Notes under the pieces: model-generated
Database searches by the model: none
What the model was told of the DNA's origin: nothing
The model's input: the letters and a program-made list of their open reading frames with translations, nothing else
Assembly: GCF_030867145.1 (NCBI RefSeq)
Contig: NC_134436.1
Location: forward strand, 6,510,001-6,574,000
DNA length: 64,000 bases
Direction of reading: 5' to 3'
From: Opisthocomus hoazin
Taxonomy: Eukaryota > Chordata > Aves > Opisthocomiformes > Opisthocomidae
Program-made: the position numbers and the translations under genes
Shown here: piece after piece, positions 49,401 through 58,700 of the stretch
How the letters are laid out: every line of letters starts with the position of its first letter
Position numbering within the stretch: the first letter of the stretch is position 1

Positions 49401-52400
49401 AACGGAAGGCAGTTGTTTCACAGAACGTTATACTTACAGCTTTCTAGCTGCAGTCTGCATGTTTGTGTGTCCATGGGGTATTTTGACAGGTCCATGTTAC
49501 AAGCAACAGTAGTAGTGATTCTGTAGGAGGAAAAAGAACTCTGAAAGTTGCAATTAAACCACGTAATGAAATATCTCTGTTTTTCATAGCAAACTGGACC
49601 ACAAAGACTCTGCTCTGTCATTTAGGTCATTTTGACCTATAAAATGATACAGTCAGAGAGAACCCTCCCGAGGAAGATATGCTCTGTGCCGCCACACTGA
49701 TGAAAACTTAACTGAAGGAGGAATTTTGCTTTGCTGTGGTGGGAGATTTAATGTAGATTCACAGGTTTTCCAGTGCTACAGTTTGCACAGCTTCAGAAGC
49801 TGCCACTTGTCACCTGAGGCACGGTAACTAACTCCACACGTATGCTGGCTTGCTCTGCTGTGGAGGATAAATGAGTTGGTTTATAGCAGCTTTGCTTTGC
49901 AGTTAAAGTAACTGGGACACAGTTGAGCTGAGAAGAGGTGAAAATGTATGAATTTCTTACACAATTACAGTGCACGTTTCTGCAGTACATGTACAAATAT
50001 GTTTTTTGCTAAAAAGCAGAAATCATGGCTACATGGCACTGGATAAGCCAATAGTTCCCTGCTATCTGCTAAATGTTTACTGTTATGACGTCCTCCCTCC
50101 ATTCTGCCCCTGCCTCCACCCGACTCGACTTGACTTGTCCTGGGTAACACCTAGACTTGGGAGCTTCCGGAGCAGGCACTGTGCTCAGGACACAGCACAC
50201 ATCATGGTGGGGGATATCCCGATCCTTGGCTGGCATTTCCAGGTGTCCAGAAGAGGAGGCAATGGATCAGAAGAGTATGCTCACAGTTGGCTGGTTGGCC
50301 CCAAACTCATAACCCGTTATGGCTGGTATCTGCTCCTGTCCAGCGTAATTTTGGAAATCTGTTCTGAACCATAACCATCATCAAAGCCAAAGGCTGATTT
50401 ACCTTAAGGCGTACAAGATGGTGCCATTAGAGAACAGTCTGATGAGACGGTTCCCCACAGTGACGTCGTGCAGGAAGGACCGTTTTGACTCCACAATGTA
50501 CGTGTCTGGTACCCAGAGCAATTCCACTAGACGAGCATCTAGCGTGAAGCTCTTGTTGCCGTGAAAGACCAACCGGGGGTCTGTCCAGCGCTGCCGCAAA
50601 TATATAGTAGCTGTGTAATCCTGGGAAAGAGAGGGCAGCCTGTGAGGACGCACGTCCAGGACACCGGCGCAGCACGGCTGTGGGTACGCCACGTGCGACA
50701 GCAGGCAGAACGCGCATTCGTTTAACCTGTCAAAGCTCAGCTTCACACCCGTGCAGTAAATCAGAGATTGTCGTCATCGTTTCATTCACTGTGTTACATT
50801 TCTCACATACTTACGCTCTAAGGTGTAGTGTTTGAGGACTAAAGGTTATCCTTGTAGTACTTTTTTTTTCTTAAATGAGCAATTATTGTAATTGATATTT
50901 TTATGTCCATTTTTCAGGTAAGACAACAGATGGGAAGGGCACAGTTGAGGTCACTCAGCAAGTAACTGACATGAAAAATCAGTCATTGTCTAGAGTTGGA
51001 AAATTACACATGTAGTATAACGTGATCATGAAAGAGACATTGGCTCTTTGGAGAAAAAAGGTGAGCAAACTCAACCTGTTATTTCACCCAGGTCTTAAAA
51101 AACCCCAAACAAATGAAAAAAGCAAAACTTGTAGCATCTTTTTAAATAGGAATTTTGAAGCTAAGGATACTAGGATTAACTTGAGTTTAGCCCACCAAAA
51201 TCTACCTGCAATGACTGAAGTATTTTTAGAGTGCCCTATCATAAAAGAATAAGCTGTGCTCAGCTCGAAAGATAATTTTTTACTGAGACTTCTGGACAGA
51301 CACAGGGCTCTGTTGTACTGCTCCGCTTCCTTCCTTATTGATGAAGTAAACGCAGCCACTCCTTTGAGCCTCAGACCGTGTCGCTGCTCGAAGCCTCATC
51401 TCTCCTCCTTGAGCAGCAACCCCGTCTGTGTCTTCTGTCAGCACCAGCACGCGACAGAGGCCACCCCAACCCTGCACAGAGAGCTCCCACACGGAGGAGA
51501 GGGGAGGGAGAGGAAACGTCGCACAGGATTTTTTTTCTCCATTTGAAAGGGGCCTGATTTCCAGAAGGTGCTGAGGTTTGACCAGTAGGACCTTCGGAGC
51601 CAGCTCTGTTTACTTACAAGCCCACATTACTGTGGCATCTACGTGGTCTGCAGTCATAAATGAGCCCCGTTCCCATCACACCTCTAAAGTGGTCAACAGA
51701 CACACAAAAGCAAAGCAGCCTGAACATCACTGTTAGTTTCTGTGCCAAACACACAGGAACACGTGACAAGTCTCTCGGCCGATCCTACTCTTATCTTACA
51801 GAATAAATTTGAACGACTTACCATGTCGCTCTCTGATATACTAGAAATACTCGCGATGTCCAGACTCATTGCAATTTGAACAGGTTCTCCTGTGGAGAGA
51901 AAGAAAAGCTTAAGGAGAGAGACAGGAGAAGTGGAAAAGCTTAAGCAGAGAGACGGGAGGAGCAAGAGGCCCCGTAAAACCTCTCGGGACGGTGTGCGGC
52001 GCGGGTACTGCTCGCAGCGTCCCACGCGCTCAACGCTCGCTCTAAAGCTGGAGGAGCACAAAGGGTTAGACGCCATTTTAGAGCACTGGACTCACAAATG
52101 ACATCGTGATCCAAAGCAAAGTTGTCCCTGCCAGGGAGCTGGAGCCGCGCGCGAGGTGACAGCAGCAGAGACAGGCACCATGTTGCGGGCAACGGGCCAG
52201 CACCCATGGCCGCGGTGTCCCTGCAGCGCAGCCCAGCCCAGGACACCCACACGCTGCCGAGCGCCCTGCGCTCCATACGAAGCGTTTCTCAGGCGTGGCT
52301 CCCGAGGGCTCTCTGCAGGCATCCCTGTCTCTCAGGGAGGAAAATCTCAGAGGCAGAGGAACTCGGGGACGCCCGGGACCGCACAGGTCCCAGCCCAGCA

Positions 52401-55400
52401 GCGCGGCAGCCTCTGCCTCCGATATTCACAGCGTTACCATTCCGTTTAGGGGACCTAATAAATGCTTACAAATATCTGAAGGGTGGGTGTCAGGAGGATG
52501 GGGCCAAGCTCTTTTCAGTGGTGCCCAGAAACAGGGCAAGAGGCAACGGGCACAAACTGAAGCAGAGGAAGTTCCGTCTGAACATGAGGAAGAATTTCTT
52601 CCCTCTGAGGGTGACAGAGCCCTGGAACAGGCTGCCCAGGGAGGCTGTGGAGTCTCCTTCTCTGGAGATATTCCAGACCCGCCTGGACAAGGTCCTGTGC
52701 AGCCTGCTATGGGTGACCCTGCTTCGGCAGGAGGTTGGACTGAGTGACCCACAGAGGTCCCTTCCAACCCCAACCATGCTGTGATTCTGTTTCCAACCGA
52801 ACCCCGAGCCCCGGGGTCCCGGGTCGCTGCCGGTCCGAAAGCCGCCAGGAGAGGGCAGCTCCTCCCCGGGAATGCGGGGGGTCCCGGGCTCGGAGCGGGG
52901 CTGCGCACTGCCCCCGCCAGACCCGCAGCTCCGTCCCGGCGCGCTGCGGGCAGCCTGCGGGACGCGCAGGCTCTAAAGCTCCTGCCGAGGGGGGCGATTT
53001 GGGGTTTTTGGTTTCTTGTCTTGTCTGAAACTGTTCCGGATTCTCAAGTTAACGACCAGAGGGCGGATCTGTGGGGGCTCGGGGCCTCTGGAGGACGTCA
53101 GACCAGGGCCCTGACCGTTTTTATTTAACCTGCATGGCTAGTGTAGATGCAGTTCATCTCCATTACGTGCTTCAGAAGCATCTGTTCACTGGTGTGACAG
53201 GATAGAGAGGAACTTTCCTGTTCCTAAAGGGGTCAGGCATTCTAGGCATAACAAGCTGGTAAATTCTGCATTGTGCCAGAAATTTATCACCGTGGTCAGA
53301 AAAAGAAGCTCGAAGCTGGAGTAGCAGAAGGTCAGTCTGCAGGAGCTACAATGGGACACATCCAAGTCCTGCTGAAAGCTAATGGGGAATTTTTCTGTTA
53401 AGCATAGCTTCATTAATGGGTTCTGGCAGAAAAGCAAAATTAATAAAAATTATCATAGCTGTTTTTTAAACTGTCATCGCTATTTTTCAGGTGCAGAACA
53501 CCATTCTGAGAAACCCTTTCCTAGGAGCTGTTACAGCACTCACCTGGAAAGTGGGAGACCTGACACCCAAACTGGACAACAGCCTCAGGTTAGTTCCTAC
53601 ATACCCGGCTGTCCTTCAGGTGCTCCCTACGCCCTAGAGTTTCACCAGGGTTTAAAGCAGGTTTAGTCTGTGTCTCAGTGTGAAGTGAAAACATGTGTCA
53701 AAGTATTTCTAGCAAGGAGAACGGCTTTATTCCTCTCTAACCACAATCTACTAAACAGATATACATGAAAAAAAATAAAGCAGAAAATCGCAACGATCAG
53801 ATTCTAAACAAAATCATGTACAATTAGAGCAGAATCTAATTTCTCTGTCAGGTCTTTCACAGAGGTATCGATGTTTATAAATTCCCTGTTCTTAACCGCA
53901 TAGATGGACATGTTCTCATGCCCCACGCGTGCACAGTCTATTCAAGACAACAGTGGATGCACAGAAAGGAGGGCAGCCTTGGCTACTAGCTAATTTGAAA
54001 TGAACACAATCTTTTAAACTGGGGCATCCTGAAGAAAGCTTAAAGCATGCTCTCCCCTCCCCACAAGCTTTACCAACTATTCTTCAAGTGGTCAAATGCA
54101 TGGAGCCAACGTACCACCAAAGTAGGGCCTGAGGTATTTGTTGTATCCCATGGTGAGGTTCTCAAATCCAGGGAGGGATGTTCTGTCGCTGCCGTGCAAG
54201 TCAGCTGTGTGACCCAGGGAGCACCTCCTGGGGACACAAACAGGTATTGTTACGTGTGGCTGGGCATGCCGGGCACCTCTGGTGTGCAGCTGCGGCTGCC
54301 TTTTCAGCTTGTGCTCCAACAAGAAAACAAACTGCATAAAATGCTTATTAAAAGTAAGTAGATCATTGAAATCATGAGCACGTGCTCACGTTGCTTATCT
54401 TGGCTTAATACTAGCACCTTGAAGAGGTGGGAAAATGTCACATTACCTCAGCTGGCAGCTACAGGTTGGCACACATAGTAGCTTAAGGACATTCTTAAAA
54501 CGTCCCAGACAAATCAAACAAGGTCTATACACCACGAGTCTTACTAACAACCCACAATCTCCCCCTTCCCACTCCTCCTTATATAAGGAACATGCATTTC
54601 TTCTTCCTCCTGCTTACGACAGCCCAAGACAAATCTTACTGACCAACAGCTCCTCCTCCCTAATCACTGGTCCCCTCAAGAAGCGTTCATCCTCGTGTGT
54701 TAGCATCAGGCAGCATCCCTCCTGCTGCCATCAGGAGTAAAAGCTCTGAGTGCACTGGAAGGAGAAAGGCAGAGCACCGAGCACTTCACAGACACCAGCA
54801 GAGCTTTGCAGGCTGCACCGGCCCTGGCTGCTGTGCACACAGAGGGTTCAGCTCTAATTTACAATGTCAAAATTCATCTTTTGAGGATGGACAATAAAGC
54901 CAGTACTGACATTATGAGGCTCGCAGCTCTGTACCATTGTATAGACAGCTAGAGGGACAGGGGGTCTGGGCTGCAAGAGGTGAGTTTTATGGTGCAGGGT
55001 CCCTGTGTGGTCAGGTGCTCACTTGATGAAAATGTAAATGAGTGAATCGTTAGGAGTTTGTCACTGCTTTGTGAAGGGCTGAAGGAGGTGGAAGGCAGTG
55101 CCTCTGCCTCTCCCCAGAGTCTCGGGACCACCGGTCCGTGCAGAAAGAAATTTAGCAATGTAGTTACTCAAAGCTCTGATGATCTTGTTTTTAGTTCTGT
55201 TCTCTTCGAAGCCAGGTTAGTAGTCCTTGGAGCTTTGCTGCAGGTTTTAGACCCAAAAGGTCCTTGCAGCAGAACTGAGCCAATTAGTGCACAGCATAAG
55301 CATAAACTGTTCAAAAAATTTAGGACCTGTAGGTTCCAGGGATGGTAATAACACAGCTGGGAGTCCTGGGGGGATAGAGGGGGGGGGGACATTTCCAGCA

Positions 55401-55690
55401 AAACCTGCAAACTGTCCTGGTCCTGAACACGAAATAAGGGTTTGCACTGTTAATGTACGTGTTGCGTTTTAGGGACTTATGCAGGTTGCTCTCTTCTGTG
55501 CCACATCCCTTGCTGCACCCAGCTTCCTGAGGATAGGCCGGATGATTAAAAGCATAATTTCCTTGTGACTCACATTATTTATATGAAACATAATTCAAGC
55601 GTTCCCCGTAAAACAAAACAAACATTCTGCTTACCTGTGGGTTGGAAGGAAGAGACACAGACTGAGGAAGCAAAAATATCTGCAAAACAT
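43128..55690 (-). CDS. GABRP: GABRP (GABA-A receptor subunit pi), complete CDS
   Basis: Ligand-gated chloride channel subunit of the Cys-loop family, found in plasma membranes of epithelia and reproductive tissues in mammals. Exons 55690-55635, 54227-54115, 51889-51822, 50620-50403, 49520-49438, 46772-46635, 45327-45175, 44619-44426 and 43442-43128 join to 1338 nt, 445 codons plus stop (human about 440). Exon sizes 68, 218, 83, 138 and 153 follow the GABA-A family pattern. Features: signal peptide in residues 1-~20; [17 protein letters not shown]; Cys loop C159-C173 ([15 protein letters not shown], 13 residues between); M1 about 240-262; M2 with the anion-selective PAR motif, then [12 protein letters not shown]3 about 303-325; M3-M4 loop; M4 ending FYWAYYLYF. 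Residues [25 protein letters not shown] and [14 protein letters not shown] identify pi. The ATG at 55690 was chosen because only its frame gives a hydrophobic leader and joins exon 2 in phase. Confidence 0.95.
43443..44425. other. GABRP intron 8
   Basis: A 1.0-kb intron between the M2-M3 exon and the last exon; nothing else recognised. Confidence 0.85.
44426..44619 (-). CDS. GABRP: GABRP coding exon 8 (M2, M3)
   Basis: 194 nt completing Gly277, residues 278-341: [36 protein letters not shown] and [12 protein letters not shown], ending AAKAPQE in the cytoplasmic loop. The acceptor is tttccaag, the donor gtaaag. Confidence 0.95.
44620..45174. other. GABRP intron 7
   Basis: A 0.55-kb intron splitting the M2 region; nothing else recognised. 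Confidence 0.85.
45175..45327 (-). CDS. GABRP: GABRP coding exon 7 (M1 and start of M2)
   Basis: 153 nt completing Gly226, residues 227-276 plus one base of Gly277: [18 protein letters not shown], then [19 protein letters not shown] and [10 protein letters not shown]. The PAR triplet before M2 is the anion-selectivity determinant of GABA and glycine receptors. The acceptor is gaacag, the donor gtgagt. Confidence 0.95.
45328..46634. other. GABRP intron 6
   Basis: A 1.3-kb intron with an A-run at about 46363-46379; nothing else recognised. Confidence 0.85.
46635..46772 (-). CDS. GABRP: GABRP coding exon 6
   Basis: 138 nt completing Trp180, residues 181-225 plus one base of Gly226: [18 protein letters not shown], then [19 protein letters not shown] and QET. 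The acceptor is tccttag, the donor gtaaat. Confidence 0.95.
46773..49437. other. GABRP intron 5
   Basis: The longest GABRP intron here, 2.7 kb. It contains an old reverse-oriented CR1 fragment at 47134-47405; the remainder holds nothing I recognise. Confidence 0.85.
47134..47405 (-). mobile_element. CR1 LINE fragment, 3' end, diverged
   Basis: The minus strand reads like the 3' end of avian CR1: ggaacaggctgcccagggca, a decayed RT-ORF end, then the terminal tgattctgtgattct type octamers at 47134-47150. It is 5' truncated and has many substitutions, so it is an old insertion in GABRP intron 5, in the same orientation as the gene. Confidence 0.9.
49438..49520 (-). CDS. GABRP: GABRP coding exon 5 (Cys loop)
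   Basis: 83 nt completing Arg152, residues 153-179 plus one base of Trp180. It encodes [20 protein letters not shown] then CRLQLES, with both cysteines of the signature 15-residue loop (159 and 173). The donor is gtaagt. Confidence 0.95.
49521..50402. other. GABRP intron 4
   Basis: A 0.9-kb intron; nothing else recognised. Confidence 0.85.
50403..50620 (-). CDS. GABRP: GABRP coding exon 4
   Basis: 218 nt, residues 80-151 plus two bases of Arg152: [36 protein letters not shown] and [14 protein letters not shown]. It forms much of the agonist-binding extracellular domain, with the WVPDT motif and potential glycosylation sites NKS and NGT. The acceptor is tttcccag, the donor gtaaat. Confidence 0.95.
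50621..51821. other. GABRP intron 3
   Basis: A 1.2-kb intron; nothing else recognised. Confidence 0.85.
51822..51889 (-). CDS. GABRP: GABRP coding exon 3
   Basis: 68 nt completing Gly57 and encoding 58-79, [20 protein letters not shown] then DM. This is the family's constant 68-nt exon, leading into the first beta strands of the extracellular domain. The acceptor is ctctccacag, the donor gtaagt. Confidence 0.95.
51904..51964. repeat. 31-bp tandem duplication next to GABRP exon 3 acceptor
   Basis: Two adjacent copies (51904-51934, 51935-51964) of a unit beginning aaaagcttaag, with a few mismatches. On the minus strand each gives a pyrimidine tract plus a cttaag core that could serve as a branch point. 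The nearer copy lies 14 bp from the exon 3 boundary. Confidence 0.85.
52446..52790 (+). mobile_element. CR1 LINE fragment, 3' end, fairly young
   Basis: About 345 bp of CR1 in plus orientation, antisense to GABRP. It carries the end of ORF2 (reverse transcriptase): an open frame with [32 protein letters not shown] and [20 protein letters not shown], then the 3' end cccttccaaccccaac followed by tgtgattctg. It is strongly 5' truncated, as is normal for CR1, but the remaining frame is unbroken, so it is less decayed than the copy at 47134. Confidence 0.95.
54115..54227 (-). CDS. GABRP: GABRP coding exon 2
   Basis: 113 nt completing Arg19 and encoding 20-56: [14 protein letters not shown], then [20 protein letters not shown] and YFG, plus one base of Gly57. 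The acceptor is tttgtgtccccag. A nearer ag at 54205-54206 was rejected because it breaks the phase with exon 1. NLT is a potential N-glycosylation site. The donor is gtacgt. Confidence 0.9.
54228..55634. other. GABRP intron 1 (after the start-codon exon)
   Basis: A 1.4-kb intron with a G-run at about 55381-55388; nothing else recognised. Confidence 0.8.
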
Positions 55691-55724
55691 CTCTGGAAAT
55701 TATTGCTGTATTTTCTCTGCTCAT
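55635..55724 (-). CDS. GABRP: GABRP exon with start codon (coding part 55635-55690)
   Basis: The acceptor cttcacag precedes 55724, so the exon has 34 nt of 5' UTR and at least one further non-coding exon upstream. From ATG 55690 it encodes [18 protein letters not shown] plus two bases (AG) of Arg19, a typical signal peptide core aligning with CLSLFTERMC in the human protein. The donor is gtaagc. A second ATG in another frame opens exactly at the exon's first base. Confidence 0.85.
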
Positions 55725-58700
55725 CTGTGAAGCAGAAAAGAAAGACAAAGTTTTGTTGTTCAAGAAAAAACTATTTTAAGGGAAGAGGACAGGGAAAAGA
55801 AATCCTGCACAGTCAGAACCACACACTGACATTTAACATTCCCAGTGTGCAGTAGCTCCTGCCCTTTTTTCTAATTTGTGTCACTTTTCAGCACTGTGCT
55901 GTCTTAACATTTTCCACATAAAGACACCAGTGACAACTCAGGTCCTGAAGTCCTTGACAGGGTCACCGAATTTTAGCTGCCGCTTTGTTTTAGATAGGGC
56001 TTTTCTTCTTTCAGCACAGGACGGCAATTAGCTGATGTTGAGAATGGCACCACGAGAAGGGACTTATTGAACAGAAAAACGTTTAGGCAGTTCCGAAAGG
56101 CAGTCAGACTCTAAAGTCAGGTGAGATCCTGCCCCCCCGCACATGACAGATTCGGCATCTTTTAGTCCAGGGCTCCACTAATCAGCTACACCGAAATGCT
56201 GCAACTCTGCGCTCCGTTAGCTTGTACCTGGGATAAACCCCTGCTGTTAACAGTAATACTGGCAAGTCACTCAGCATGCAGTACAGGATGAAACCATTCC
56301 GCTTTAAATGGGTTTCGTTGACTTTTCTGGGAGTGGAACCAAATCTTGGCTTCTGGCCCGGGACTCCCACGGGCTCGTGCTGGCCCTGGCGCAGGCGCCA
56401 CGATGGGCAACTCGGAACCGTGCACGGCTCCGCTCGGCCTTTTCACTCCCTGCCTGAAACGCTGCAGCAGCCGCGAGCTTTTCTTGAGCGCACAGACGTG
56501 TGTTGCACAGCAAGCTGCTGCAGGATGGGCTGGTGAGCACCACGCTGCCACGGGGCCATCGTCACTCAGCCATCGTTAGTTTGAGCTGGAAGCACGATGC
56601 TGCTCCTCCTGCTCTGCTATGCTGTTTGAATTGTAACCTGTGTGTCAGGGTTTTCCTGCAGATACTGGCAAGGCAGCATCATTCTTGGATGGATATGAGT
56701 CTTCCTCTTTATTACACTGTTACAAATGGGAATGACCATGTAAATCTTCATCCCCGTCCCTTGGCAGCAGTGAGAGCACGATCCCAGCTCCACATTCAGC
56801 ACCTTTCTCATCACACATGGCAGTTAGGGCCTCAACTTCAAACCTGGCTGTTCCATAGTAACCCAGATATGAGGAGTTTTCTGCCTGGGTTAGATTCTTC
56901 CTGTGGTAGTGCAGAGGACACTCTGCCTTCTCAGCTACTTGCACGGTTCTGGGGCTGTGCCGTGGGACAGTAGGGCTCCAGGCAAGGAGAACGTCTTTGC
57001 CCATACTGACCCAGTAAAAACATCTGGACTTTCACCTGCCACAAATGCAGGGCATCTGACTGGAGAAAGGATGTTTTTCAAAACAAAATATGCTCTAATA
57101 TCTGCCCAACATCTGAATTCCTAAAAAGGCTTAGCACTTCTAGCCCTTTCTCTGAACATGATGATCAGATGTTTCCAGATGTTATCAAGTGCTCCTCACT
57201 ATAATGTGAGCATGCAGGGCTAGAGAGAAATTTACCTGCTCACAGCAATGTTAGACCACAGTTCTGATGGGAAAGAAGAAGGATTAGTCCAGGTAGATTT
57301 AAAGAACTTCTAGGAAGAAAAAATAATTCTACAAATTAGCATTAAGTTGAAGTATGAGAATTCATGAACTTCAGCTGAGGAACAACTCCTCATGAGCATC
57401 TGTTTTGCAGGGGAGCTGCGGTTGCTAGCATTTTGGTACAACAGAATAAGTTTCTAAAGAGTTTTATTCTATCTCATCCTAGTTACTAAGACCTTATTTT
57501 AAAAGAAGCAAGCCAAATTCTATTTATTTTGATGACTGACTAAGGGATGGAGACCTCCTATGTAGTAAGAAGCCTTCTTGGGGCACTGTTGTGTCTTCAG
57601 TTAACAGAAGTGAAATGCGCACTGCACTGTGTGCTGTTGCTATCTAGTGAAGACAGCCGAAACAAACCAACTCAGACTCATTTACAGCTGCTGCTGCCAC
57701 AGACCTGAGTGAAGCGCACAGTCCCAGTTTCTCTGCAACTGCTAATTCTTTGCAAAACAAGGAAAATCTTGTTTTCCTCCTTCAGAGAATGGCTGGGAAG
57801 ATAATAAATACATCAAAGACTGCGAGTCAATGAAAGGGGGATCTGTAAGTACCTAAGAGAGCTAGAAACCAGGCATACCAAAGTACTCAAAGGCAAGAAA
57901 AAGGTGACGCCAGCACCCAGAGCTGCGTACAACCCAAGTGTTTCTTTACTCTTCAGCGTGTCAGCTAATACAATGGCAGTTCTGCTTCTATAGTGCAGGA
58001 GCAGCAGAGGTTACCAGCTTCGCTAGTACAGTATACTGGGTAGAAATTATAAGATTGTATACTTATGTTTCTCTGTTCAGTAAAGCATTTTGGTTTAACG
58101 GAAAAAAAACCCCTTAATCACTGTTTAATCTGGGCATTTTTCTGTAGTCAGTGAAAGCACGGCACAGGCAGTAGCAGTCATGAAGGCAGGACTAGTACAA
58201 CTGGTGGAGAGGTTGCTTCCAATGCCAACGTTGTATAAAAATCATTCATTATGCAGACTCAAAATAATGAAAACCTTGAGAACATAACAGCTCGCTCACT
58301 CAGCTCTGTGTTCTCCCTACTGGCCGTGAAAATTACACAAAGATGCAAGTATTGCAGTAAAACGGATCCAACTAGAGTCCTCTGCGGAAGCCTGTGTCTG
58401 CTTCTGGAGAATTTAATGGAAATAATGCGTCTTTCCCCCAGCCAACGGCAGCGGTACGCATCTCCACTGCAGCTCAGTCTGCTTCCTTAATTCTGCTTGA
58501 TGCCTCCATCTTTGAAGGGGTGGTGAGAGCGAAAACACAGAAGGAGGAAAAATCACTGGCAGCCTCGGTAATTCTGTTGGCAGGCAGCGGGGTGCGAGGT
58601 AAGAGCCACACACTGTCACCTGATGGGGCCCAGCACAGCACCCCGGCTGCTCTGCACCCCTGCCAGTGCAGCCCGCAGCCACCGGGCCCTGTCTCCAGCA

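Larger units (their letters stand above)
51890..54114. other. GABRP intron 2
   Basis: A 2.2-kb intron holding a duplicated 31-bp splice-site tract at 51904-51964, a GC-rich stretch at about 52100-53000 and a CR1 insertion at 52446-52790. Confidence 0.85.

Noticed and set aside
52122-52784. 220-codon plus-strand open frame inside GABRP intron 2
   Set aside because: Its second half is the CR1 ORF2 end; the first half is GC-rich intron without similarity. Not a host gene.
54115-54204. GABRP exon 2 starting at 54204 (ag at 54205-54206)
   Set aside because: It would enter in phase 1 and not fit the signal-peptide frame of exon 1. The acceptor at 54228-54229 has a better pyrimidine tract and restores phase.
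55635-55724. ATG at 55724 as GABRP start (peptide [12 protein letters not shown]...)
   Set aside because: It lacks a signal peptide and runs into a stop after eight codons in exon 2. The ATG at 55690 gives a hydrophobic leader and the right frame.
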